Shown: in pieces, positions 36,211-45,299 of the stretch
How positions within the stretch are numbered: position 1 is the stretch's first letter
Layout of the letters: the number at the start of each line of letters is the position of its first letter
Source of the DNA: Spirochaetaceae bacterium
Lineage (GTDB): Bacteria; Spirochaetota; Spirochaetia; SZUA-6; Bin103
Direction of reading: 5' to 3'
NCBI GenBank assembly: GCA_028820215.1
Contig: JAPPKD010000317.1
Coordinates: 48,765 to 111,865 of the forward strand
DNA: 63,101 bases
Notes under the pieces: model-generated
What the model was told of the DNA's origin: nothing
Seen by the model: the letters and a program-made list of their open reading frames with translations, nothing else
Database searches by the model: none
Translations under genes and position numbers: made by a program

Positions 36211-38532
36211 TTACCCGGCCGCCGCCGCCTGCGGAGAGCGGGCCTTGGCCTTGATCTCCGCCAGCACGCGCGGCGGCGACATCGGGCAGGCGGTCATCCG
36301 TACGCCGACCGCGGCGTAGACGGCGTTGGCGATCGCCGCGAGCGGCGGTACGATCGGCACCTCGCCCACGCCGCGCACCCCGTAGGGATGGCGGGGATTG
36401 GGCACTTCCACGATCACGGTGTCGATCATCGGCAGGTCCAGGGCCACCGGCATGCGGTAGTCCAGGAAGCCGGCGTTCTCCATCACGCCGTCGTCGTTGA
36501 AGACGTACTCCTCGTTGATCGCCCAGCCGATGCCCTGCACGGCGCCGCCCTGCATCTGTCCCTCCACGTACGAGGGGTGCAGTGCCTTGCCGGCGTCCTG
36601 GCACACCGTGTAGCGGGTGACCAGCACGCGGCCGGTTTCCGGGTCGACCTCGACATCGGCGATGTGCGTGCCGAAGGCGGCCGCCGCGCCCGGCGCGTTG
36701 AGCGAGCTGGCGGCGGTGATCATGCCGCCGGTGGCGTGAGCCTCGGCGACGATCTCCTTCAGCGTCAGCTCTTTCCGGGGCAGGTCCTGGCCCTCGCCTG
36801 AGAGAACTGCCTTGCCGTCGGACCACTCGACCTGGTCGGCGTCCACCTCCCAGATCTTGGCCGCGCACTCGCGCATCTGCTTGATGGCGTCGCGGCAGGC
36901 GTTGGCGACCGCCCAGCCGGTGGCGTAGGCGACGCGGCTGCCGCCGGTCACGCCGGTATAGCCGACCGACTCGGTGTCGGCCACCTGCGGACGCACCTTG
37001 TCGACCGGGATGCCCAGCTCCTCGGAGACGATCATGGCCATCACCGCGCGCGAGCCGCCGATGTCCGGGCTGCCCTCGCCGACCGAGGCGGTGCCGTCTT
37101 CGTTGATCTGCAGTGTCGCGGAGGACAGTCCGCCGGCATTCATCCACCAGCCGGCGGCGACGCCGCGGCCCTGGTTGGGTCCGAGCGGGGCGCTGTAGTG
37201 CTCGTGTGCCTGCGCCGCCTCCAGCGTCTCAACGAGGCCGATGCGCGGCCATTGCACGCCGGTGGCGTTGGTGATTCCCTCGACGGCCGCGTTGCGCAGC
37301 CGGATGTCCATCGACTCGATGCCGAGCTTCTCGGCGATCTCCTCCAGGATGGTCTCCGCTGAGAACGTGGCGTTGGGTGCGCCCGGCGCCCGGTAGGCGG
37401 TCGAGCGCGGCTTGTTCACGCAGACGTCCCAGCCTTCGATCTTGAGGTTGGCCAGGTCGTACGGCGCGAAGATGCCCATCATGCCCGCGCCCACGGCCGA
37501 GCCCGGGAAAGCGCCCGCCTCGTAGGCCATGTAGGCGTAGCCGGCGGTCAACGTGCCGTCCTTCCTGGCGCCGAGCTTGCAGCGGATGTAGGAGGCCGGC
37601 GCCGGGCCGGAGGCGCGGAACACCTCGTCGCGGGTCATGACCAGCTTCACCGGCCGGTCGGACTTGCGCGACAGGAGGATGCCGACCGGCTCCAGGTAGA
37701 CGGTGGTCTTGCCCCCGAAGCCGCCGCCGATCTCGGCGGGCAGCACCTTGATCTGGGAGATGTCCATGTGCAGGAGCTGCGCGGACAGCTCGCGGATCAT
37801 GAAGTGGCCCTGGCTGGATGCCCAGATCGTCACCTGGCCGTCCTCGCTGGTGCGCACGACCGCGGCGTGCGGCTCGATGTACCCTTGGTGGACGGTCTCC
37901 ACGGTGTGCTCGCGCTCGATGACGACGTCGGCCTCGGCGAACCCGGCGTCGATGTCGCCGAGCTCGTAGATGGAGTAGCTGGCGATGTTCGTCGGCCGGT
38001 CGGGCGGATCGGCCAAGCCCTTGGTGCGCATCGATTCGTGCAGTACCGGCGCGTCGTCGCGCATGGCGTCGCGGACGTCCAGGACCGGCGGCAGCACCTC
38101 GTACTCGACCGCCACCGCCTTGGCGGCCTCTTCCGCCTGCCGCAGGGTGGTCGCCGCCACGGCGGCGATCGCGTGCCCGTGATAGAGCGCCTTGTCCTGC
38201 GCCATCACGTTGCGCGCCAGGTCGGAGAAGTCGGCGGGCGTCTCGCCCGACTCGGCGATGCCGACAGGCGGCGGCGGGAAGTCGGCGCCGGTGACCACGG
38301 CCTTGACGCCGGGCATCGCCTCCGCCTTCGAGGTGTCGATCGAGAGGATCCGGGCGTGCGCGTGCGGGCTGCGCACGAACTTCGCGTGCAGCATGCCGGG
38401 CAGCGACAGGTCGGCGCCGTAGTTGGCGTGCCCGGTGACCTTGTCCAGCCCGTCGTGACGGACCGGCCGCGTTCCCAGCACCTTGTACGCGCCGTTGCCT
38501 TGGGAGCCGTTCTTGCCGTTGGTGTCTGCCAT
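36211..38532 (-). CDS. Molybdenum hydroxylase large subunit, xanthine/aldehyde type
   Basis: The 773-residue molybdopterin-binding subunit of a three-part hydroxylase. GGGFGGKTTVYLEP, AYRAPGAPNATFSAE and the C-terminal YGVRGVGEVPIVPP (catalytic Glu region) are diagnostic. The active-site loop reads AYRAPGAP, not the AYxCSFR of form I CO dehydrogenase, so it is better called an aldehyde/xanthine/other N-heterocycle oxidase. It follows the 2Fe-2S gene by 13 bases and precedes the MoaD-like gene. The start carries a Gly/Asn-rich hydrophilic lead (NGKNGSQGNG). Confidence 0.92.
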   Translation of the reverse strand: MADTNGKNGSQGNGAYKVLGTRPVRHDGLDKVTGHANYGADLSLPGMLHAKFVRSPHAHARILSIDTSKAEAMPGVKAVVTGADFPPPPVGIAESGETPADFSDLARNVMAQDKALYHGHAIAAVAATTLRQAEEAAKAVAVEYEVLPPVLDVRDAMRDDAPVLHESMRTKGLADPPDRPTNIASYSIYELGDIDAGFAEADVVIEREHTVETVHQGYIEPHAAVVRTSEDGQVTIWASSQGHFMIRELSAQLLHMDISQIKVLPAEIGGGFGGKTTVYLEPVGILLSRKSDRPVKLVMTRDEVFRASGPAPASYIRCKLGARKDGTLTAGYAYMAYEAGAFPGSAVGAGMMGIFAPYDLANLKIEGWDVCVNKPRSTAYRAPGAPNATFSAETILEEIAEKLGIESMDIRLRNAAVEGITNATGVQWPRIGLVETLEAAQAHEHYSAPLGPNQGRGVAAGWWMNAGGLSSATLQINEDGTASVGEGSPDIGGSRAVMAMIVSEELGIPVDKVRPQVADTESVGYTGVTGGSRVAYATGWAVANACRDAIKQMRECAAKIWEVDADQVEWSDGKAVLSGEGQDLPRKELTLKEIVAEAHATGGMITAASSLNAPGAAAAFGTHIADVEVDPETGRVLVTRYTVCQDAGKALHPSYVEGQMQGGAVQGIGWAINEEYVFNDDGVMENAGFLDYRMPVALDLPMIDTVIVEVPNPRHPYGVRGVGEVPIVPPLAAIANAVYAAVGVRMTACPMSPPRVLAEIKAKARSPQAAAAG

Positions 38533-38545
38533 GTCTCTTGCCCTC

Positions 38546-39016
38546 CTACCTGGTCACCGCTGCGGCTTGCTGCACCGCGCGGATGATCTTGTCGTAGCCG
38601 GTACAGCGGCACAGGTTGCCGGCCAGCCAGTAGCGTATCTCCTGCTCGGACGGATCGGGGTTGCGTTCCAGCAGGTTCCTGGCGGCGACGATGAAGCCCG
38701 GCGTGCACACGCCGCACTGCAGCGCCGCGTTCTCCAGGAACGCCTCCTGCAGCGGATGCAGCTTCTCGCCGTCGGCGACGCCCTCGATCGTGTCGATGCT
38801 CTTGCCGTGCCCTTCGGCGGCCAGGACCAGGCACGAGCACACGATGCGGCCGTCCATCACGACCGTGCACGCGCCGCAGTCGCCGGTGGTGCAGCCCTCC
38901 TTGGTGCCGAACAGGTGCAGATCCTCGCGCAGCACCTCGGAGAGGCTCTGATGCGCCTCGCACAGGAACTCCGTCGGGTCGCCGTTGATCGTCGTCTCTA
39001 CGTGGATCTTCGCCAT
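38546..39016 (-). CDS. Molybdenum hydroxylase 2Fe-2S subunit
   Basis: A 156-residue iron-sulfur subunit. The plant-type cluster is bound by CTTGDCGAC and a further C in VCSCL, and the second cluster by CGVCTPG ... CRCTGY. It passes electrons from the molybdenum site to the FAD subunit. It lies between the FAD and large-subunit genes, in M-S-L order. Confidence 0.95.
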   Translation of the reverse strand: MAKIHVETTINGDPTEFLCEAHQSLSEVLREDLHLFGTKEGCTTGDCGACTVVMDGRIVCSCLVLAAEGHGKSIDTIEGVADGEKLHPLQEAFLENAALQCGVCTPGFIVAARNLLERNPDPSEQEIRYWLAGNLCRCTGYDKIIRAVQQAAAVTR

Positions 39017-39044
39017 CTTCTTCTCGTTCCTTCTCTCTCGCGTG

Positions 39045-39920
39045 TCAGATGCGCGACCGCGCGCGGTCGCGCGCCACGGCCGCGGTGCGTCTGGTCAGGA
39101 CCTCGGTCACGTCGTGCCGGAACTCGGCGGTGCCGCGGCGGTCGCCGATGGGCCGTGCCGCGGCGGTCGCCCGCCGGCCCGCCTCGGCCAGCGCTTCGTC
39201 GCCAAGGTCCGTGCCGACCAGGGCCGCGCCCGCTTCCTCCGCGATGAATGCGGTGGGAGCGACCGCGCCCAGCGCGACCCGCGCGGCCGTGCAGGTGCCG
39301 GATGCGTCCAGGGCGACGCTCACGCCCACGCCGACCACGGCGATGTCCATCTCCGTGCGCGGGATGAACCGCTGGTAGGCGTCGGACGAGCCGGCCGGCG
39401 GCGTCGGGATCCGGAAGGCGACCAGCATCTCGCCGGCCGCGAGCGAGGTGGAGCCGGGGCCGGTCGGCACCTCGGTGACCTTGACCGTGCGCGTCCCGGC
39501 AGGCCCGGCGATCACCGCCTCCGCGTCGAGCGCCATCAGGGACGGCACCGTGTCGGCGGCGGGACTGGCGTTGCACAGGTTGCCGCCCAGCGTGGCGCGG
39601 CTCTGGATCTGCGTGGAGCCGATCAGCTCCGACGCTTCGACCAGGCCGGGAAAGGCCGCGCGGACGTCGTCCCGGTCGGCGAGCGCTGCGCAGGGGACGG
39701 CGGCGCCGAGCTGCAGGTGGTCGGCCTGCAGATCGATCACGTTGACGTCCGGAATGTGCTTGATGTCGACGTAGTGCTCCGGGTAGGAGCCGGTGATGCG
39801 CACCTGCACCATCAGGTCGGTGGCGCCGGCCACCACGCGGGCCGACGAGCCGTGCTCGGCCAGCAGGGCCGTCGCCTCCTCGATGGTTCGCGGTGCCGCG
39901 AACTGTGAACTCGTACTCAA
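39045..39920 (-). CDS. Molybdenum hydroxylase FAD-binding subunit
   Basis: A 291-residue subunit with the FAD motifs ARVVAGATDLMVQ, IQSRATLGGNLCNASPAAD and a C-terminal CO_deh_flav_C domain (RVALGAVAPTAFIAEE). It is the first gene of this M-S-L operon, 28 bases upstream of the 2Fe-2S subunit. Confidence 0.94.
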   Translation of the reverse strand: MSTSSQFAAPRTIEEATALLAEHGSSARVVAGATDLMVQVRITGSYPEHYVDIKHIPDVNVIDLQADHLQLGAAVPCAALADRDDVRAAFPGLVEASELIGSTQIQSRATLGGNLCNASPAADTVPSLMALDAEAVIAGPAGTRTVKVTEVPTGPGSTSLAAGEMLVAFRIPTPPAGSSDAYQRFIPRTEMDIAVVGVGVSVALDASGTCTAARVALGAVAPTAFIAEEAGAALVGTDLGDEALAEAGRRATAAARPIGDRRGTAEFRHDVTEVLTRRTAAVARDRARSRI

Positions 39921-39998
39921 CGCTCTGTTCCTCTTTGGTCTCTGGTTCTTTCTCTGTCCGGCCTCTCGCGCCGAGTCGAGGGCCCGTGCCGGTGCATC

Positions 39999-42083
39999 TT
40001 ACTCCCGGAACTGGGTCTCGTACAGCCGCTGATACAGTCCGCCGTCCACGCTGAGCTCGGCGTGCGGGCCGCGCTCCACGATTCGCCCGCGGTCCAGCAC
40101 CAGGATCAGGTCGGCCGCCAGGATCGTGCTCAGCCGGTGGGCGATGATGATCGAGGTGCGGCCGGTCACGACGCGGCTCAGGGCCTCCTGGATCAGCGCC
40201 TCCGAGCGGGTGTCCAGGTGGCTGGTCGCCTCGTCCAGGATCAGCACGCGCGGGTCCTTGAGGATCACGCGGGCGATGGCCAGCCGCTGCTTCTCGCCGC
40301 CCGAGAGACGGTAGCCGCGCTCGCCCACCACGGTGTCGTAGCCGGCCGGCAGCGCGGCGATGAAGTCGTGGATGTTGGCGGCGCGGCATGCGTCGGCGAT
40401 GCGCGCTTCGTCCGCGTCGGGCGCCGCGTACAGCAGGTTGGCGCGCACCGAGTCGTGGAACAGGTAGGGCTCCTGGGTCACCATGCCGATCTGGGCGGCC
40501 AGCGACTCCATGGTGAGCTCGCGCGTGTCGTGGCCGTCCAGCAGGATGTGGCCGCGCGTCGGGTCGTAGAGCCGGGGGATCAGGTAGGTGAGCGTGGTCT
40601 TGCCGGCGCCGCTCGGCCCTACCACCGCCACGCTCCGTCCGGGCGCCACGGAGAAGCTCACATCGTCCAGCGCCCACTCGCGCGCCTGGTGCTGTGGCGT
40701 TGGCGAAGACGGAACGGCCGCCCCGCCCGGCCGTTCCGGTCGCGGCACGCGCCCGCGGGAGCGACCCGGGCGCGCGCCCCTCGGTCCCTGCCAGCCGGCA
40801 CCGGGGCCGTTGCCAGCCTGCCCCATGCCGGCGGGCCGGGCGCGTCGCGCCGGCTGACCCCCGGAGGCTGGCTCGCCGCCGCTCGCCGTGAACGCCATGT
40901 CCTCGACCCGCGCCGCGCGCCGCGCCTCGGTGAGCAGGAGCTGATCGTCACGCTCGTAGCGGAAGCTGACCTCCCGGAACTCCAGCCGGCCCTCGGCCCG
41001 CTCCAGCCGCTGCGCGTGCGGCGACTCCTCGATGTCGACCGGCAGGTCCAGCACCTCGAACACGCGCTCGAAGCTCACCAGCGACTGCGCGACCACGACC
41101 GCGACGTTGCTCAGCGAGCGCAGCGGCCCGTAGAGCTGGGCGAGGTACGTGCTGAAGGCGACCACCGTGCCGATGGTCAGGCCGCCGCGGATGTGCAGAT
41201 GACCGCCGACCAGGTAGATCCCCGCCGTGCCGACGGCGGTGGCGATCCCCATCAGCACGAAGAAGCGGCTGCCGATCACCGCCTGGCGGATGGCCAGGTG
41301 GCGTACCCCCTCGGCCTGCTCTCCGAAGCGCCGCTGCTCCTCCTGCCGGCGCCCGAACAGCTTCACCAGGACCAGGCCGCTGATGTTCAGCGTCTCGCTC
41401 ATGATGGCGTTCATGCGCGCGTTGCGCTCCATCGACTGGCGGGACACCTCGCGCAGCGCCTTGCCGAAGCGGCGTCCGAGCAGCAGGAAGATCGGCAACA
41501 CGGCCAGGCCCAGCACGGTCAGGCGCCACTCCAGGGCCAGCATGATCGCCAGCGTGCCGGCCACCTGGATCAGGTTGGTCGTGACGTCCACCAGGGTGTT
41601 GGTGACCGCGCTCTGGGCGCCGATGACGTCGCTGTTGAGCCGGCTCATCAGCTCGCCGGTCTTGTTGCTGGTGAAGAAGCGCATCGACATGCGCTGCAGG
41701 TGGGAGTACAGCGCCGTGCGCAGGTCCAGGATGATCCCGGAGCCGATCGTGGCATCCAGCTTGCGCTGCCAGATGCGGATCACGGCGCCGGCCACGGGGA
41801 TGGCTATCAGGCCGGCGGCCAGCAGGTTGAGCCGCGCCGCGTCCTTCGCGGGCAGCGCGGTGTCGATCAGGTCGCGCACGATCAGCGGCGTCAGCAGCCC
41901 CAGGCCGATGGTCGAGCAGATGCTCGTGAACAGCAGGATGATCCTGCCGGCGTACGGGCGCGCGTAGGCGAGAACACGGCGCAGCAGCGCTCGGCTGACC
42001 TGCGGGCGTGCCTGCTCGTCCCCGTGGCGGAGCAGGTAGCCCATGCCGCCGCGGCCGCCGCCTCCGCCGAACATGCCGTACAC
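39999..42083 (-). CDS. ABC exporter (TMD-NBD half-transporter) with a long insert in the nucleotide-binding domain
   Basis: A 694-residue half-transporter with six helices (about 40-330), then the nucleotide-binding domain: FREVSFRYERDDQLLL at about 370-385, Walker A GPSGAGKTT, signature LSGGEKQRLAIARVILKDPRVLILDEATSHLDT, and H-loop AHRLST. Between the A-loop region and WALDDVSFSVAPG is an insert of about 85 residues made of Gly, Pro, Arg and Ala. In relatives these elements are almost contiguous. Works as a dimer; substrate unknown. Starts with a Gly-rich tract (MYGMFGGGGGRGGMG). Confidence 0.92.
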   Translation of the reverse strand: MYGMFGGGGGRGGMGYLLRHGDEQARPQVSRALLRRVLAYARPYAGRIILLFTSICSTIGLGLLTPLIVRDLIDTALPAKDAARLNLLAAGLIAIPVAGAVIRIWQRKLDATIGSGIILDLRTALYSHLQRMSMRFFTSNKTGELMSRLNSDVIGAQSAVTNTLVDVTTNLIQVAGTLAIMLALEWRLTVLGLAVLPIFLLLGRRFGKALREVSRQSMERNARMNAIMSETLNISGLVLVKLFGRRQEEQRRFGEQAEGVRHLAIRQAVIGSRFFVLMGIATAVGTAGIYLVGGHLHIRGGLTIGTVVAFSTYLAQLYGPLRSLSNVAVVVAQSLVSFERVFEVLDLPVDIEESPHAQRLERAEGRLEFREVSFRYERDDQLLLTEARRAARVEDMAFTASGGEPASGGQPARRARPAGMGQAGNGPGAGWQGPRGARPGRSRGRVPRPERPGGAAVPSSPTPQHQAREWALDDVSFSVAPGRSVAVVGPSGAGKTTLTYLIPRLYDPTRGHILLDGHDTRELTMESLAAQIGMVTQEPYLFHDSVRANLLYAAPDADEARIADACRAANIHDFIAALPAGYDTVVGERGYRLSGGEKQRLAIARVILKDPRVLILDEATSHLDTRSEALIQEALSRVVTGRTSIIIAHRLSTILAADLILVLDRGRIVERGPHAELSVDGGLYQRLYETQFRE

Positions 42084-42260
42084 GCCGCGATCCTACTGCG
42101 GAATCAGGATGCCGGCGCGGTGAGGCTGCGGCACGGGCGTGCTGGTCCGGCACGGCGGAGCGCTCAAGCTCCTCGTGGAACACTTGAGCCGCTGAAGCAG
42201 CGGACTGACGAGTGACGCTCTCGCCGGCACGTGGGAGGCATGGCTCGCCGTCGACTCGCG

Positions 42261-43397
42261 TCAGACGGTCAGGGCGCGGTCCCGTGCGGTCACCTCGTAC
42301 GTCGCCTGCACGCGGCCGTCCTGGACCGCATAGAACTGGCGGTGCAGGGCCACGCACGGGCAGACGTGCCTGGGTATCACGTAGTGCTCCTCGCCTACCC
42401 GGAAGCGCAGGTCGGGGGAGACGGCCAGCAGCCAATGCTCCTCGTTGTGGATCAGCGTGCGCGCGCCGTCGATCGCAAGGAAGCGGCCGCGCTCGCCAGG
42501 CGGATCGGCGGCGATCGCCTTGTTGCCCAGGTCGAAGGTCACGTACCCGGGGGTGGAGGCGCTCAGCACCCGCGTGAACAGCAGCCCTGCGAACTCGAAG
42601 GTCAGGTCGGGGAGCATGTCGGCGTAGCCCAGATCGTGCAGGAAGCAGGTGCCCGGGGACAGGTCCGCGTCCGCGTGGCGGGCGTGGCAGGGGAAGGTGG
42701 GCGTGCCGCCCATGATGCGGCGCGGCACCGGCAGGCCGGCCGCCTCGATCGCCGCCTGCAGGGTCTTGATCGCGGCCGTCCCCCGGTCGCAGGCGGCGAT
42801 GCGCTCATCGCGGCTCCGCTGGTGGTTGTGGCCGTCGTAGCCGTGCAGGCCGGCGGGCTCGACCCCCGGCAGGTCGGCGATCAGTCGGTAGAGGGCGATG
42901 GCCCCTTCGCCGCCGGGTGCGATGCCGGTGCGGTGCATGCCCAGATCCACGTCGAGCATGACACCGATCGTTGCGCCGGCCGCGGCGGCGGCCGCGGACA
43001 CCGCGTGCAAAGGGCCGGGGTCGTCCACCAGCGTCGAGAACCGGGTGCCGGGGTGGCGCCGGGCCAGCTCCGCCAGCCTTCCGGGGTGCGGTCCCAGGAG
43101 CTGGTAGGCGACCAGCACCTCCGGCGCTTCCACGCACGCCAGCATCTCCGCCTCGGCGATGGTCGAGCACTTGAAGCGGCGAAAACCGCGCCGCATCAGC
43201 CGGCGCGCCAAGTCGGCCGACTTCTGGGTTTTCATGTGCGGCCAGACCCGGTCCGGCGATCCCGCGATGGCGATCACACGATCGGCGTTGCGGTCGAATC
43301 GATCCAGATCGATCAGCAGTGCCGGGCTGGGCAGTTCGCTCGCATCGTGGAGTCGGTAGTGCGTGATCGACCTCCCCGTGGGGCTACCGTCAGGCAT
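42261..43397 (-). CDS. D-threonine aldolase/D-serine dehydratase-like PLP enzyme
   Basis: An alanine-racemase-fold enzyme of 378 residues. SPALLIDLDRFDRNADRVI, then PHMKTQKSADLARRLMRRG with the likely PLP Lys, and VMLDVDLGMHRTGIAPG fit the DSD1 family; the C-terminal HVCPCVALHRQFYAV has the zinc-binding Cys/His type seen there. The start ATG is just inside the TrmJ-like gene, overlapping by eight bases. Whether it cleaves D-threonine or dehydrates D-serine cannot be told. Confidence 0.87.
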   Translation of the reverse strand: MPDGSPTGRSITHYRLHDASELPSPALLIDLDRFDRNADRVIAIAGSPDRVWPHMKTQKSADLARRLMRRGFRRFKCSTIAEAEMLACVEAPEVLVAYQLLGPHPGRLAELARRHPGTRFSTLVDDPGPLHAVSAAAAAAGATIGVMLDVDLGMHRTGIAPGGEGAIALYRLIADLPGVEPAGLHGYDGHNHQRSRDERIAACDRGTAAIKTLQAAIEAAGLPVPRRIMGGTPTFPCHARHADADLSPGTCFLHDLGYADMLPDLTFEFAGLLFTRVLSASTPGYVTFDLGNKAIAADPPGERGRFLAIDGARTLIHNEEHWLLAVSPDLRFRVGEEHYVIPRHVCPCVALHRQFYAVQDGRVQATYEVTARDRALTV

Positions 43398-44115
43398 CGC
43401 GGTGCAGGACGATGCCGCGCATGCTGTGAAGGAGCGTCTGCAAACGCTCACACTCGGGCGCGGCCAGCGCCGCCCGCGCCAGGATGTCGCGGAGGAACAC
43501 GCGCAACTCCTCCGGACCTGCCTGACGAAAGAAGTCTATCCCGACCAGCATATCAAGCAAGGGGTCCAGGGCGGCATCGACCTCCGGAAGGGAGACCGGT
43601 TCGTAGTATCGGGCGGGGAGGTGCCGCCCGCGGGCGCGAAACAGCTCGTAGGTGACGATCTGGACGGCGTGGGAAAGGTTCAGGGACGGGAAGTCGGGAT
43701 GGGTGGGGATGGACAGCATGCCGGTGCAACAGGCGATCTCCTCGTCGCGCAGCCCGGTCGCCTCGGTGCCGAAGACCAGCGCCGTGGTGCCCGGGCCGCG
43801 GGCGGCCAGATGCCCGGGCAGGTGGGAGAGCGGCATGGGCGCCTGCTTGCGGCGCTTGCCGCGGCGCCGGCTGATCGCGATCGCCTCGTCGCAGTCGGCG
43901 ATCGCCTCCTGCAGCGTGTCCGGACGCCGCGCGGCATCGAAGACGTCGGCGGCGTGCACGGCGGCCGCGCGGGCGTCGGTGGGATCGAAGTCACCGGCGA
44001 CGATGGAGAGGTCGCCCAGCCCCATGGTCTTCATCGCCCGGCACACCGAACCGACGTTGCGGCCGTCGCGGGGGCCTGCCAATACCAGCCGGACGTGCCG
44101 TTCGGGTGCCGTCAT
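43390..44115 (-). CDS. TrmJ-like SPOUT RNA 2'-O-methyltransferase
   Basis: A 241-residue SpoU/TrmH-type enzyme. VRLVLAGPRDGRNVGSVCRAMKTMG, ALVFGTEATGLRDEEI and PSLNLSHAVQIVTYELFRA are the three family motifs of the trefoil knot. Best match in pattern is TrmJ, which methylates tRNA position 32, but rRNA or other targets are possible. Its ATG overlaps the stop of the anti-sigma gene (ATGA). Confidence 0.88.
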   Translation of the reverse strand: MTAPERHVRLVLAGPRDGRNVGSVCRAMKTMGLGDLSIVAGDFDPTDARAAAVHAADVFDAARRPDTLQEAIADCDEAIAISRRRGKRRKQAPMPLSHLPGHLAARGPGTTALVFGTEATGLRDEEIACCTGMLSIPTHPDFPSLNLSHAVQIVTYELFRARGRHLPARYYEPVSLPEVDAALDPLLDMLVGIDFFRQAGPEELRVFLRDILARAALAAPECERLQTLLHSMRGIVLHRDA

Positions 44116-44435
44116 CGCGCGGCAGCCACGATGCGTCGCAGCGCCTCGAACTCCTCGAAACAGTCGCCGCACGCCTGCAAGTGCAGGTACACCAGCGGCA
44201 GCTGAGCGCGCACGTCCTTGCCCGCGGCATGCATCTCGGCGAACACGTCGAGCAAGTCGTGGACCTCGTCGCAGTGCAGCTCCTCGTCACGCGTGATGTC
44301 CAGCGCTGCGCGGAGCGCGCCGCGAGCCAGGCGCGTTATCTCGTCGTGCAGCGCTGCGGCCCGGCGCGGCGGGCGCGCGGGACGGCCGTGCGCGGCCTTC
44401 AGCTCGCGGTACGGATCGCCGCTACGCGCGGGCAT
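44112..44435 (-). CDS. Zinc-binding anti-sigma factor (cytoplasmic)
   Basis: A 107-residue protein with the ZAS signature: HCDEVHDLLDVF and YLHLQACGDCFEEFEAL (His-x3-Cys-x2-Cys). No transmembrane segment is seen. It follows the ECF sigma gene by 30 bases, so it probably sequesters that factor, possibly with redox or zinc release as trigger. It overlaps the next gene. Confidence 0.85.
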   Translation of the reverse strand: MPARSGDPYRELKAAHGRPARPPRRAAALHDEITRLARGALRAALDITRDEELHCDEVHDLLDVFAEMHAAGKDVRAQLPLVYLHLQACGDCFEEFEALRRIVAAAR

Positions 44436-44465
44436 TCTTCCCCCTCCTCCCCTGTCATCGGTCCG

Positions 44466-45113
44466 TCAGAATGCCGCCAGTATGTCGTCCGGGCTAATAC
44501 CGTCTTGGAGCATGCGGCGCCGCAAACGCTTACGTGCGTCGTGCAAAAGTTTGTAGAGGGCGTTGCGATTCATGGACATGCGCCGCGCGACCTCCTCCAG
44601 CGGCATGCCCCGGAGTATGGCGGCAGTCATGGCCGTGCGCTGCTTGTCGGTGAGGTCCTCGCGGATGTAGCGCAGCACCCGTTCCAGGCTGGCGGCGCGC
44701 TGCGCCGCGACCTCGGGACCGACCGACGGGTCCGCCAGCGCACGCGGGATCGACTCTCCTTCCGAGGACACGAGCAGGGTGTCGAGCGACACGTCGTCCC
44801 AGCGCTTGCGGCGCAACTCGGTAAGGGCGACCCGGATGGCGATTTTGTGCGCCCAGGTCACGAAACGGCTCTCCTCGCGGAACGAGTCCAGGCTGGCCAG
44901 GATCTTGACCAGCGCCTCCTGGGCGAAATCCTCCGCCTGCTCGGCGAACTCGCGCCGCCGCATGCCGCGGCTGCCGAGCAGTCCGCGCCGCAAACCGGCC
45001 ACCAGGATCTGGCGAAGATCCGCGATCGCGGCCGACCGTTCCGGCGACTCGGGAGCGAGCGCCGCGAGCCACTCCGCGTTGTTTCGCTCGGCCGCGGACG
45101 TTCGCGGAGCCAT
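44466..45113 (-). CDS. ECF-type RNA polymerase sigma factor
   Basis: A 215-residue sigma-70 family member. Region 2 is at about 55-115 (EDFAQEALVKILASLDSF ... FVTWAHKIAIRVALTELRRKRW), and region 4 at about 155-205 (LTDKQRTAMTAAILRGMPLEEVARRMSMNRNALYKLLHDARKRLR in parts) with the helix-turn-helix. Paired with the zinc anti-sigma immediately downstream. Regulon is unknown. Confidence 0.92.
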   Translation of the reverse strand: MAPRTSAAERNNAEWLAALAPESPERSAAIADLRQILVAGLRRGLLGSRGMRRREFAEQAEDFAQEALVKILASLDSFREESRFVTWAHKIAIRVALTELRRKRWDDVSLDTLLVSSEGESIPRALADPSVGPEVAAQRAASLERVLRYIREDLTDKQRTAMTAAILRGMPLEEVARRMSMNRNALYKLLHDARKRLRRRMLQDGISPDDILAAF

Positions 45114-45299
45114 CGCACTTCAATAGTAGGTCGGAGGCGCCCGCCCGCCAACCGTGCCGGCAGGACCGCGAGCTGTCGTCGCGCGCGACCGTCGGCGGGT
45201 CCCATCCACTACAGGGATCGGCCGTGGCGTCCGGACCCTCTACAGCCGCTCCTTGTCTCATTTACCTTGAATACTTGGTAAGCGCTGCCTGAGAGTGAC

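Noticed and set aside
36211..38532. Naming this gene and the one at 60323 CO dehydrogenase large subunits
   Set aside because: Their active-site loop is AYRAPGAP rather than the AYxCSFR of form I CO dehydrogenase, so CO oxidation is unsupported.
42084..42260. Candidate terminator or small gene between the ABC exporter and the DSD1 gene
   Set aside because: A weak stem near CTTGAGCCGCTGAAGCAGCGG exists, but no U tract or coding signal supports it.
45272..45284. The 13-mer TACTTGGTAAGCG shared with 57489-57501, possibly a mobile-element end
   Set aside because: Many 13-base matches are expected by chance in 63 kb on both strands, and no longer similarity or flanking repeats surround the two sites.
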